Part shown: positions 34,659 to 44,322 of the stretch, piece by piece | How positions within the stretch are numbered: position 1 is the stretch's first letter | How the letters are laid out: every line of letters begins with the position of its first letter | DNA from: Terriglobia bacterium | GTDB taxonomy: Bacteria; Acidobacteriota; Terriglobia; Acidiferrales; UBA7541 | Reading direction: 5' to 3' | Assembly: GCA_020073375.1 (NCBI GenBank) | Contig: JAIQFG010000001.1 | Span: 1 to 64,000, forward strand | DNA length: 64,000 bases | The notes under the pieces: generated by a model | What the model saw: the letters and a program-made list of their open reading frames with translations, nothing else | Told to the model about the DNA's origin: nothing | Databases searched by the model: none | Made by a program: the position numbers and the translations under genes

Positions 34659-37339
34659 TGGCTCTGCATCCCACCTTTCCAAAGTCGCCATACGCCATTC
34701 TCGACCCGGCGATCCGCTGGTTTCCTGCGGACGAAGCTCTGCGGGAATCAAGTTCCGATAAGCTGATACCGCCATTGGTAGCGCAACTTCGCAAGAAGGT
34801 GCAAGAGTGGCGTAACAGCGGTTACGCTGGCGCAACGGGTACAAGCAAGAGCTTGCTCAACTGGTGGTTCAACACTCCCCACCTAATGCCCCAGGCCGAC
34901 GGCAACATGGCCGAGTTTCAATACTACTTTGCGCAACGCGAGGCGCTGGAGTCGATCATCTACCTGTACGACGTGGTGGATGTTAAAGACAAGTACGACC
35001 TGATTCGCTTCGACAGTTCCGGTTTGGTCTCAACCGGTATGTTCGATGAGACTTGGCGACGCTTTGTGGTGAAGATGGCAACGGGCACCGGCAAAACGAA
35101 AGTGCTGAGTCTTGTGCTGGCATGGAGCTTCTTCCACAAGTTGTACGAGCCAAAATCAGGACTGGCGCGGAACTTCCTGGTGATCGCGCCCAACATCATT
35201 GTGCTGGACCGTATCTACAAGGACTTTCAAGGTCTGCGCATCTTTCTCAAAGACGATCCGATTCTGCCCGACGACGGCGTGGACGGGCACAACTGGCGCG
35301 ACGATTTTCAATTGACTCTGCATGTACAGGACGAGGTACGGATCACCCGGCCCACTGGCAACATTTTTCTGACTAACATTCACCGTGTCTATGCCGGGGG
35401 CGATATTCCAGCTTCGCCGGACGATGAAGACATGACGGATTATTTCCTCGGTAAGCGGCCTAGCGGCGCAACCACCGACTCCAAGGTGGACTTGGGAATG
35501 ATCGTGCGAGACATTGACGAATTGGTTGTGCTCAATGACGAAGCCCACCATATTCACGATCCGCGCATGGCCTGGTTCAAATCCATACAAGATATTCACA
35601 ACCGCATGTTGCAAAAGGGCGCAGCCCTCTCGTTGCAAGTGGACGTGACCGCCACGCCGAAGCACAACAATGGTGCGATTTTCGTGCAGACCGTCGCCGA
35701 TTACCCGCTGGTGGAAGCTATCTCGCAAAACGTCGTGAAGCATCCCGTACTGCCCGATGCCCCTAGCCGAGCGAAACTGGTGGAGCGGCAGAGCGCGAAG
35801 TTCACCGAGAAATATGCCGACTACATTCATTTGGGAGTGATCGAATGGCGCAAGGCGTATGCCGAGCATGAAAAGATGGGCAAAAAAGCCATCCTGTTCG
35901 TGATGACCGACGACACCCACAATTGCGACGACGTGGCCGAATATCTCGACGGCACCTATCCTGATCTAAAAGACGCGGTGCTCGTCATTCACACCAAGAG
36001 CAACGGAGAAATTTCTGAATCAGCGTCAGGCAAGAGCAAGGAAGAATTGGACGAGCTTCGCAAACAAGCCAGTTCGATTGACGGGCTGGATAGCCCCTAC
36101 AAAGCGATCATCTCGGTAATGGTGCTGAAAGAAGGCTGGGATGTGCGGAACGTCACCACGATTGTTGGCCTACGGGCCTATTCCGCGAAGAGCAACATTT
36201 TGCCCGAACAGACCCTAGGTCGCGGCTTGCGCAAAATGTATCCCGGCGACGTGGAGGAATACGTCAGCGTCGTCGGCACAAATGCGTTTATGGAGTTCGT
36301 GGAATCCATTCAAGCTGAAGGCGTGGTGCTGGAACGGAAACCGATGGGCGAAGGGACGCAGCCCAAAACTCCGCTGGTGGTGGAGATCGACAACGAAAAC
36401 ACCAAAAAGGACATGGAAGCGCTGGATATTGAAATCCCGGTGCTGACGCCGCGCGTCTACCGGGAATATAAGAACTTGGGCACGCTCGATGTGAGCGCAA
36501 TGCCGCATCAGCGCGTGGCCTACTTGCAATTTAGCGAAGAGCAACAGCGGGAGATCGTATTCAAGGATGTTACTACCGGCGAAGTGACGCACACTACCAT
36601 CCTGGATACGGCGGGTATCGCGGACTATAGCAGTGTGATCGGATATTTCGCACAAACCATGATGAAGGATTTGCGACTGGTCAGCGGCTACGATGTTCTG
36701 TATGGCAAGGTCAAAGCGTTTGTCCTGACTGAGCTTTTCGACCAGCCCGTGGACCTTGAAAGCCCGAACACGTTGCGGAACCTTTCGGAATTGGCCGCGA
36801 CCAAAACCGTGATGGAGACATTTAAGAAAGCGATCAACGCTCTGACCGTGCAGGATAAGGGTGACGCGCAAATCCGCGACACAATCAAGCTGCGGCAAAC
36901 ACGTCCATTCGTGGCAAAAGACCAGGGCTACCTAATCCCGAGAAAGAGCGTCTTTAACCGCATCATCGGGGACAGCCCTCTTGAGTTGCTATTTGCCCGT
37001 TTCTTGGACGATTGCGATGACGTGGTTTCCTACGCCAAGAATTATTTCGCAGTGAATTTCAAGCTCGATTACGTGAAAGCGGACGGTGACATCTCTAACT
37101 ATTACCCGGACTTTCTGGTCAAGCTAACCGATGGGCGCATTATTGTTGTCGAAACCAAAGGGCTGGAAGACCTGGACGTGCCCCTGAAAATGCAACGGCT
37201 GCGGCTGTGGTGCGAAGACATCAATCGCGTGCAAACGGACGTGAAATATGACTTCGTTTACGTGGACCAAGAGAGTTTTGAGCGGTATAAGCCAACTTCA
37301 TTCCGCCAATTAATTAACGGCTTCAGGGAGTACAAATAG
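34658..37339 (+). CDS. res: Type III restriction-modification system, restriction/helicase subunit Res
   Basis: The 893-residue product has a superfamily 2 helicase core with Walker A in MATGTGKTKV (Gly143-Thr147), the DEAH box in VLNDEAHH (Asp294-His297), a C-terminal RecA half ending in ILPEQTLGRGLRKM, and a PD-(D/E)xK nuclease near the C-terminus (PDFLVKLTDGRIIVVETKG: Asp818, Glu832, Lys834). All catalytic residues are present, so it should be active. It starts at ATG 34658 behind GGAGG, overlapping the mod stop by one base. With Mod it cuts DNA carrying two inversely oriented unmethylated sites. It is the main defence gene of the element. Confidence 0.93.
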   Translation: MALHPTFPKSPYAILDPAIRWFPADEALRESSSDKLIPPLVAQLRKKVQEWRNSGYAGATGTSKSLLNWWFNTPHLMPQADGNMAEFQYYFAQREALESIIYLYDVVDVKDKYDLIRFDSSGLVSTGMFDETWRRFVVKMATGTGKTKVLSLVLAWSFFHKLYEPKSGLARNFLVIAPNIIVLDRIYKDFQGLRIFLKDDPILPDDGVDGHNWRDDFQLTLHVQDEVRITRPTGNIFLTNIHRVYAGGDIPASPDDEDMTDYFLGKRPSGATTDSKVDLGMIVRDIDELVVLNDEAHHIHDPRMAWFKSIQDIHNRMLQKGAALSLQVDVTATPKHNNGAIFVQTVADYPLVEAISQNVVKHPVLPDAPSRAKLVERQSAKFTEKYADYIHLGVIEWRKAYAEHEKMGKKAILFVMTDDTHNCDDVAEYLDGTYPDLKDAVLVIHTKSNGEISESASGKSKEELDELRKQASSIDGLDSPYKAIISVMVLKEGWDVRNVTTIVGLRAYSAKSNILPEQTLGRGLRKMYPGDVEEYVSVVGTNAFMEFVESIQAEGVVLERKPMGEGTQPKTPLVVEIDNENTKKDMEALDIEIPVLTPRVYREYKNLGTLDVSAMPHQRVAYLQFSEEQQREIVFKDVTTGEVTHTTILDTAGIADYSSVIGYFAQTMMKDLRLVSGYDVLYGKVKAFVLTELFDQPVDLESPNTLRNLSELAATKTVMETFKKAINALTVQDKGDAQIRDTIKLRQTRPFVAKDQGYLIPRKSVFNRIIGDSPLELLFARFLDDCDDVVSYAKNYFAVNFKLDYVKADGDISNYYPDFLVKLTDGRIIVVETKGLEDLDVPLKMQRLRLWCEDINRVQTDVKYDFVYVDQESFERYKPTSFRQLINGFREYK

Positions 37340-37425
37340 AGAAGATGATCGTCTATGGGGACGACGCGATCCCGTGCGCTACATCTTTTGCTAGCGCATC
37401 GAATCGGTACTGGAGGTAAGAATTA

Positions 37426-37959
37426 ATGTATGCTTCGAGACCGGACAAGCTCTCTCACGGCCAAACTATTCTTTATGAGATCGACATGTTTCGATTTGTG
37501 GCAGGCAGACTTCTTATCGGCAAATTGTCCGAAGAGGAGACGTGGACCTTTATCGAGGATTTCTTGCTTCACTACAGGAATTTAATCGACTTTCTGGGGC
37601 ATGACGATCCACGACGCACTGACCTACACATATCGGAACCTGACTTTCTTGATGGGTCACAGCCGAAAGACCCAACCATTCTCAGGAAATTAAACGCATC
37701 CGGGACACGCCTCTGGGAAGACAAAGATACCGGGTCAGACGTGATTGCCAAATATCTACACCACTGTACTATGAAGAGAACTGAAAGCAAGTCGTGGCCT
37801 GTTGGGACGATGAATGACAACTTGGAGGCATTATTGTCTGAGTTGGAGCCATTGCTTGTACATGTTGCGCGGCCTTGGCGCACTCATCCAGCGGTTCGAT
37901 TCCTTGGTCCAGCGTCTGCGAGCACTGCTAGCGGTCCCAAAGGTTATACCAGCCTGTAA
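37426..37959 (+). CDS. Unknown 177-residue protein, HEPN-like by pattern
   Basis: The family is not recognised. The N-terminal two-thirds is helical: ILYEIDMFRFVAGRL, then EETWTFIEDFLLHYRNLIDF, then LGHDDPRRTDLHI. The segment FLLHYRNLIDFL with polar residues resembles helices of HEPN-type proteins, but the catalytic RxxxxH is not seen. The last 25 residues (after WRTHPAVRF) are of low complexity. It lies 86 bases behind res and could be an accessory of the defence module. Base use is more AT-rich than host genes. Confidence 0.55.
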   Translation: MYASRPDKLSHGQTILYEIDMFRFVAGRLLIGKLSEEETWTFIEDFLLHYRNLIDFLGHDDPRRTDLHISEPDFLDGSQPKDPTILRKLNASGTRLWEDKDTGSDVIAKYLHHCTMKRTESKSWPVGTMNDNLEALLSELEPLLVHVARPWRTHPAVRFLGPASASTASGPKGYTSL

Positions 37960-37987
37960 AAGTGATCTCCAAATGTTGCCGGTGACC

Positions 37988-38569
37988 ATGAACATACCGA
38001 TTCAGTGGTTGAGTGAAGCCTCGCAGATAGTGAATGCCATTAGCGTTGTCGTGTTGGTGTTGGTTACTTGGTACTACGCACGGACGACAAAAAGGATTTT
38101 GAGAGAGTCGGAGAAAATGAGGCAGGCTGCGGAACGCCAAGCAACCTACGCAGCGTCGCAGGCCAACTCAGCTCAGGAATCTCTGAACATATTGAGAGGC
38201 CAGATCGAAAATCTACTCGGTTTAGGAAGTTCCGTTGTCTGTACTGCTATCGATAGCACGATTAGAAATATCGAGGACTGGAAAAAGCTAGACATAAGTC
38301 ATAATCTAGCGACCGCGAAGTATTTTCCTCCATCAAGTGGGATTCTTCCAGGAAATGCTCAAACCGTCTTGGAACATGCAAGGAAGATTTCAAACGAATG
38401 TGTAAGCTTGCTAAACGATGCATTCAGCGACCTGCGTACTGCGCAGAACTACATCGAAATGTTAAAACAGGGTGGTGGGCCATACTTCAATCCAAGCAAG
38501 TATGACCCTGCTCCCTTTCTTACAACCGCATTTTCTAAACTGCAAGAAGCAAGAAAATTTGTCTACTAG
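37988..38569 (+). CDS. Small membrane-anchored coiled-coil protein, unknown
   Basis: From ATG 37988 the product is 193 residues with one N-terminal membrane helix (IVNAISVVVLVLVTWYYA), a coiled-coil stretch (RILRESEKMRQAAERQATYA then ASQANSAQESLNILRGQIEN) and a helical C-terminal domain. No known domain is recognised. An overlapping longer frame reaches back to 37814 inside the previous gene, but the membrane helix begins just after ATG 37988. The gene follows the HEPN-like gene by 28 bases. It may be the membrane partner of that protein, which is inference. Confidence 0.6.
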   Translation: MNIPIQWLSEASQIVNAISVVVLVLVTWYYARTTKRILRESEKMRQAAERQATYAASQANSAQESLNILRGQIENLLGLGSSVVCTAIDSTIRNIEDWKKLDISHNLATAKYFPPSSGILPGNAQTVLEHARKISNECVSLLNDAFSDLRTAQNYIEMLKQGGGPYFNPSKYDPAPFLTTAFSKLQEARKFVY

Positions 38570-38592
38570 CAATTGTTCCTGAACTTGCGAAG

Positions 38593-38943
38593 TCAAGAAT
38601 CAGACTTGAGAAACGCGATTGCGTCCTGGAGCGCTCTCAATTCTTTTCGCTCCCGCCGCCGTTCTATGATCGCTGCGTTTGAATAGAAGTCGTGTTTTGT
38701 CTTCCCACGACGAATTGCGTCGATCCCCGCCACTGTTCGCGGGCCTGTGCTCAATCCACCGTGCAGCCTGCATCGTCCATTTGCCATCGCGGGACATTGG
38801 CAACGCGTTGCACGTCTCGTCTTTGCGCCACAGCGCCTCGCCTTGGAGAGGTCTCCCGGCGGGTTGTCGTTCTTGAGCCACCCGTGCCGCCGTTCATGGG
38901 GTATTTCCCTAATTTTCTCAACCCTCCCCCCTTGGTTCCTCAC
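38593..38943 (-). CDS. HGGxSTGP-motif small protein of mobile elements
   Basis: The 116-residue product has ARRCGAKTRRATRCQCPAMA and NGRCRLHGGLSTGPRT, the Cys/His-rich motif shared by small proteins common in phages and integrated elements of soil bacteria. The Cys residues (CGAK, CQCP, CRLHGG) probably bind zinc. It starts at GTG 38943, overlapping the stop of the upstream gene by one base (TAGTG), so the two are coupled. Function unknown. Confidence 0.72.
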   Translation of the reverse strand: MRNQGGRVEKIREIPHERRHGWLKNDNPPGDLSKARRCGAKTRRATRCQCPAMANGRCRLHGGLSTGPRTVAGIDAIRRGKTKHDFYSNAAIIERRRERKELRALQDAIAFLKSDS

Positions 38944-39572
38944 TAGACCCCCTCCCCAGACTTCATGTTTCCCGCGATCACCGCCTGTCCGCCATCCGAT
39001 ACCTGAACGTGCTGGACCACTACGATTTGCTTTCCCCCGGTTCGGATTCTCTGTAGAGTCAAAAGAGCCTCTTGGTAGACCTGCATCATGCGTGCCGCCG
39101 CGTTCGTGAGCCGCGCCATTTCGACGGGCAGTAGAGAGCCATCCAAACCGTCAAGACCGCGTGCGACTAACTTCATCGCGGCACGATGTGCCGCTGCCAT
39201 TTGATGGCAGAGCATTTTTTCGAGCGAATTCGCGGCTTGGATGGATTCTGCCGCATCAACCGCCGACTCCACAACGCGGGCAGCCACGCACGCCGCAAGG
39301 TCAAGACGGTGCTCCGAGGCAATCACATTTATCATGGTCGGATTCTTCAAGGTATCCACAACGTGGGGTAATCGGAAATCTTTCTGGATTATTTCACCGG
39401 AGGACTTCACAAGGTCTTCTGGTAGTTTCAGACACGCCTCAGCTTCCCTGTTGGCTAGTATTCCGTCCATCTTATTTGAGACGGCTCCATCCACAGATTC
39501 AGGTCTTTTTGCCGCAGCTCGACGTGCCTTGTTAAGTGCCCGCATTGCCTGCTCACCCTGGTTCATGAACAA
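38943..39572 (-). CDS. Conserved mobile-element protein, partner of the HGGxSTGP gene
   Basis: The 209-residue helical product has the family features NSLEKMLCHQMAAAHRAAMKL, ARLTNAAARMMQVYQEALL and LQRIRTGGKQIVVVQHVQV, with a Gly/Ala-rich end. Proteins of this type occur beside HGGxSTGP proteins in integrated elements; I know no function. The start is the ATG at 39572; a second in-frame ATG two codons downstream and another at about 39545 are also possible. It is the first gene of a two-gene minus-strand unit. Confidence 0.62.
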   Translation of the reverse strand: MFMNQGEQAMRALNKARRAAAKRPESVDGAVSNKMDGILANREAEACLKLPEDLVKSSGEIIQKDFRLPHVVDTLKNPTMINVIASEHRLDLAACVAARVVESAVDAAESIQAANSLEKMLCHQMAAAHRAAMKLVARGLDGLDGSLLPVEMARLTNAAARMMQVYQEALLTLQRIRTGGKQIVVVQHVQVSDGGQAVIAGNMKSGEGV

Positions 39573-39721
39573 CCCTCTGTTAGACTTGATAGTGCTGATC
39601 CACTCGCGAAGCCCGTTCCCGCTGTTTCATTTCTCCACGGTTAGTCCTAGACATAACAAGATCGCATTAGACAGTGGGGCGACCTAAGCAAAATTGTCCC
39701 TCATTCCACTTCTTTCACCTC

Positions 39722-41443
39722 TTATGCTTCTCCGAATGCCGCTACCCCGCTACGAGGCCCATTTGTCGCGGGGTCTCGCTTGTTCACAGCCGCTACCGTG
39801 TCCTGCCCGGTAGCGGGTGAAAACTGTATAACAGCCGCATCTTTGGCTGTTGGTAGCGGAGTAGCGTTTCCGGAGAGGGCAGTGGAGCGATAGCGACTCC
39901 ATGCGTCCTCAAAGTCGGCGCGCTCGTACCCCTTAGGAACGTGATCTTTGCCGTCTGCGGTTCTTAACTTGATGTTGTGCGGGCCGATTCGGAACGGCTT
40001 TAGTAATTTGGAAAGGCTCGACGGATTCAGTCCCTTGCCGCGCCTCCAATCTCCCCACGGAGAAGTCTCGATTGCGACAAGTGCGTCCGCTAATTCTTGT
40101 GAGGACATTTTGTCTGCTTCCGTTTCCTCGAAGATTGAGCGAATATCCGCGAGCAAGCGCGTCCCGTTGGACTCCGCGTGATCGCTCCCGGAGAACAGAG
40201 ACACAAAGGCATTACGCGCCTTGTAGGGCCAATCGCCACCCGCTGCGTCCGCGATAGCGAGCAGCGGCTCCGCGCCGTCCTGTTGGCGGTCTGTCAGAGA
40301 TTCAGGAAGAAATGGATCGGCTCCGTCTAGTATCTCGAATATGCTCGCGGCCCACTGGGCGAGACTATCCCGCACTTGCGATGCTTCCGCCCCAATGTTG
40401 CGCTGCCGGAACCTTTCGGGAATTTCTCCGGTCGCAGCCCGCTTTAGGACAATCGGAATCGAGCGGTCTGCAACGGTATCCGGCAGTTTGCCAAGCCCGG
40501 CGATAGCTTTCGGGCAAAAGGTGGGGAAGTCGCGCACAACGAAATTTTCTCCCTCTCTGACACAAAGAGACGCCTTGCCGCCGATGCGATGGCCCGAATT
40601 GAGAATCCCACGAAGAGTCTCCGCATATTCTTTTTCACCGCCGAAGGCCGCGTCTGATTCGTCGAGGAGTAGCACCGGAGATTCGGCGGCAATTTTTCGG
40701 ACGAGCGCCGCCGCTGATGTTCTGCCAGTAAGCCAGGGATTTGCGGTCAGGAGGTCAAGCACTTCGAGCAATCGCGTTTTGCCGGATTGTTTCTCTGCGC
40801 TCGAAACAGCGATGTATGGGGTAGCGGTAGCACAGGTGAAAGCGTGCGTGTGCGCCGTCCAGAGTGAAAGAATTGTGGCCTGATCCGCAGATAGAAAAAC
40901 GAATCGACGTATAAATCGCTCCAGATGTTCAAGAATCTCCGGGCCGTCCCCTTGTTCAACGGAACCGTTCACACCTAGATGTGGCAATAGTTCACGCAAG
41001 CTTGCGATGCCACAGGTAACCACGTCTCGCGAATTGGCTCCAGGCTTTAGTGCGGCTTCAACTACTTGATTTGATCGCGTAGCGATTTGGCGCAGCACAG
41101 ATAGGTCATGCACGCGCCTTGCGGGAATCGTTACGTCAAACTTGTCGTATAGTCCGTCCGCCAGTTTCGCGACATAGGCTGCCCCACCTGCTTTCGAGAG
41201 CAGATCGGAATCTGATAGATGCGAGATCAGGCTTACGTCATCGGTCGGTTTCGATTCGCCGCTCAAATGAGAAAGTGCCTGAAAGACTATGCGATGTTCC
41301 TCGGAGAAAAAGTCTCCAGTAGCCACAAACCGAGATGCTTTACGAAGATTTCGTGCGTCTCTTATTACCGCGCCCAGGACTGAAACCTCAGCGTTGCTGT
41401 CGTGCGGCACCGGACGATCTTCGGTCTGTGGCTTTTTGCGCAC
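39722..41443 (-). CDS. DnaB-N / DUF3631 ATPase (replication-type protein of the element)
   Basis: The 573-residue product starts at GTG 41443. Residues 13-110 resemble the N-terminal domain of replicative helicase DnaB (SNAEVSVLGAVIRDARNLRK, VFQALSHL, LADGLYD). The rest is a DUF3631-type ATPase with a P-loop-like SSAEKQSGKTRLLEVLDLL (Lys222, Thr223) and Walker B-like VLLLDESDAAFGG (Asp261, Glu262). DUF3631 is often found fused to primases or in phage and plasmid replication proteins, so it may help replicate the excised element. The gene follows the AlpA-like excisionase by three bases. Confidence 0.78.
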   Translation of the reverse strand: MRKKPQTEDRPVPHDSNAEVSVLGAVIRDARNLRKASRFVATGDFFSEEHRIVFQALSHLSGESKPTDDVSLISHLSDSDLLSKAGGAAYVAKLADGLYDKFDVTIPARRVHDLSVLRQIATRSNQVVEAALKPGANSRDVVTCGIASLRELLPHLGVNGSVEQGDGPEILEHLERFIRRFVFLSADQATILSLWTAHTHAFTCATATPYIAVSSAEKQSGKTRLLEVLDLLTANPWLTGRTSAAALVRKIAAESPVLLLDESDAAFGGEKEYAETLRGILNSGHRIGGKASLCVREGENFVVRDFPTFCPKAIAGLGKLPDTVADRSIPIVLKRAATGEIPERFRQRNIGAEASQVRDSLAQWAASIFEILDGADPFLPESLTDRQQDGAEPLLAIADAAGGDWPYKARNAFVSLFSGSDHAESNGTRLLADIRSIFEETEADKMSSQELADALVAIETSPWGDWRRGKGLNPSSLSKLLKPFRIGPHNIKLRTADGKDHVPKGYERADFEDAWSRYRSTALSGNATPLPTAKDAAVIQFSPATGQDTVAAVNKRDPATNGPRSGVAAFGEA

Positions 41444-41446
41444 GAC

Positions 41447-41644
41447 TTATCGCCGCCGCTCTTCTCGCGCGGGGATGCGCGATTCCTCAAGAAGTTTCTG
41501 AAGGTCCCGCTCCGCAACTCGAACGCTGCGACCGATCCGGTGGAACGGCACTTTCCTATGCAAAATCCAACTACGCCATGCCGCCTCAGTAAACCCCGTA
41601 AGTCGAGCCGCTTCGCGTACCGTCAATAATCGGCCTTCCGTCAT
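41447..41644 (-). CDS. AlpA/excisionase-type HTH protein
   Basis: From ATG 41644 (GGAGG six bases upstream) the product is 65 residues with a MerR-like winged HTH: LLTVREAARLTGFTEAAWRSW, then RKVPFHRIGRSVRVAERDLQ. Such proteins direct the integrase toward excision and can activate replication genes. It is cotranscribed with the DnaB-N/DUF3631 gene. The longer frame back to 41716 has no ribosome site. Confidence 0.8.
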   Translation of the reverse strand: MTEGRLLTVREAARLTGFTEAAWRSWILHRKVPFHRIGRSVRVAERDLQKLLEESRIPAREERRR

Positions 41645-41768
41645 CGTAATCCTCCATCGTGTGAAATCGCACTGGCAAGTGCAATTTACACACTTGAGGA
41701 TTGTTACGACACACAACTAGGCGGAAATATTTCGGAAGATATTCGGAAAACAAAAACTTACCGGCAGC

Positions 41769-42539
41769 CTATTCTGATTTCAAAAGGGTTTCCTTGGTGG
41801 TCCCCATAGCCTTAGCGATAGCTTCGAATATATCTCGCCGGACCCTGCCCGTCTTTCTGAAGGTCCGAAGGGTCCTGTCAGTCGTGCCTATTCGACTTGC
41901 AAATTCAGTTAGCCCGATGCCTTTAGATTCGAGATAGGCTTCCATTCGCCTGGCTGCAATCGGGCTTCCGATGGTCACATTCAATCGTTTGGCGGGGCCG
42001 ACGGGACCGCCTGTACAGACGTCAGCAACCACTCGCTCAACTCCCTCGGCCAATTCCAGCCACTCGTCGGATCGTTTCGCCTCCTGTGCAATACGGTACT
42101 GATCTTCCGAGGTCTCGGCGTTAAAGATGGCGATTCGTCTAAGCACCCGGTTCATTATGTCTAGAATTTCGTCTGCCCTCAGTGTCTTGTCTTCTACCGC
42201 CGCTAAGAAATGCGGCTTCAATTTGGAAATGACGTACCGACAGTATTTTTGAATCTGCGTCTGCACAGGAAATTCCAGCCCGGCCTTCGCAAGGATCAGA
42301 TCGGTCTGTGGTTTTAGATTGATTGGATAGGACTCCGGCAACTCCGGTATCACGGTATGTTCCAGCCTGGCCGAATATCCGCCCCCGACAACTGGCCTAA
42401 TGGGATGGAAAGCTTTCGAGGCGCGCTGGGTCGGTTTAGCTGACATCGAAACACCAGGGGCAGGAGAATCGCCTTTAACAATGGCATCTTCGCGAGCGTA
42501 GGTCTTGGGGTGCGGGCCTTTCGGAATATGGATAACCAT
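41769..42539 (-). CDS. XRE-like HTH protein, candidate element repressor
   Basis: The 256-residue product starts at ATG 42539 behind GGAGGGAGCG. The C-terminal 65 residues form an HTH (RRMEAYLESKGIGLTEFASR, IGTTDRTLRTFRKTGRVRRD, IFEAIAKAMGTTKETLL), like XRE-family DNA-binding domains; the N-terminal part is a helical domain without recognised family. It is divergent to the integrase operon with about 200 bases between, as expected of a lysogeny-type repressor. A palindrome on the integrase promoter is the likely target. Confidence 0.7.
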   Translation of the reverse strand: MVIHIPKGPHPKTYAREDAIVKGDSPAPGVSMSAKPTQRASKAFHPIRPVVGGGYSARLEHTVIPELPESYPINLKPQTDLILAKAGLEFPVQTQIQKYCRYVISKLKPHFLAAVEDKTLRADEILDIMNRVLRRIAIFNAETSEDQYRIAQEAKRSDEWLELAEGVERVVADVCTGGPVGPAKRLNVTIGSPIAARRMEAYLESKGIGLTEFASRIGTTDRTLRTFRKTGRVRRDIFEAIAKAMGTTKETLLKSE

Positions 42540-42711
42540 CGCTCCCTCCGCGATTCCCTGAATGAGATTGCCGCCAACCGGGCAGGGTCCCCGGCTTATC
42601 GCCCCGTCGAGCTAGGCGGCTGATTTAGATTACCATGCGACTGGATAGCAGGAATGCGTCAATCGTTTGGTAGCTCACCTAATGCGCGGAGCGATTTTTT
42701 CATCAGTAGAG

Positions 42712-42740
42712 TTGACAAATAAACCGAAACAGTTTAGGTT
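42712..42740 (+). promoter_or_regulatory. Integrase-operon promoter with overlapping palindromic operator
   Basis: TTGACA (42712-42717) and TAGGTT (42735-42740) are 17 bases apart, fitting a sigma-70 promoter pointing to the gene at 42748. The spacer and -10 are covered by an inverted repeat, AACCGAAAC (42722-42730), A, GTTTAGGTT (42732-42740), with one mismatch in nine pairs. A repressor bound there would block RNA polymerase. The ATG is only eight bases after the -10, so the mRNA would be leaderless or nearly so. Confidence 0.6.
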
Positions 42741-42747
42741 ATTAGAT

Positions 42748-42899
42748 ATGAGAGGCAACGAAATTCAGAGATTCACCAGTTGGCTTGGAAAGCGCAGTTA
42801 TGCGGCTCGCGTACAGCGGCTTGGAATTGAGCGCATACGCGAAATTGCGCGAGAGAACGGGAAAAAGGGCGGCAGGCCGCCGAAGAAGGGAGAATCAAA

Positions 42900-42903
<4 letters not shown>
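42748..42903 (+). CDS. Small basic protein upstream of the integrase
   Basis: The 51-residue product (MRGNEIQRFTSWLGKRSYAA then RVQRLGIERIREIARENGKK and GGRPPKKGESK) ends in an AT-hook-like GGRPPK. Short proteins of this type stand in front of related integrase genes in Acidobacteriota elements. Its stop overlaps the integrase start as ATGA (42900-42903). It may help integration or excision as a DNA-binding cofactor. Confidence 0.68.
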
Positions 42904-44116
<1,213 letters not shown>

Positions 44117-44225
44117 ACGAACTTTTTATTTTACCACGGCCCGGGGATTATTCCAGACCGGCTGGGGCGCGTCACAAAAATAAATCCCGCAATGGCGTCG
44201 TCGTGCGAGAAACATGTGCTTAAAC

Positions 44226-44296
44226 AATGTAGCGGCCGCCTTCGGGCGGGCATGTGCTTGGCGCGAGAGTGCCCGCCTGAAGGCGGGCGCTACATT
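44226..44296. repeat. 27-bp inverted repeat (REP/MITE-like)
   Basis: Arms at 44226-44252 and 44270-44296 (AATGTAGCG... and ...CGCTACATT) match at 25 of 27 positions around a 17-base loop. The GC-rich arms (CCGCCTTC.GGCGGGC) are of a kind scattered through Acidobacteriota intergenic DNA. It lies between tRNA-Lys and the DHH gene and could also end transcription. Confidence 0.75.
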
Positions 44297-44322
44297 GCCT
44301 ACGCAACCCTCGACGTCCCTGC

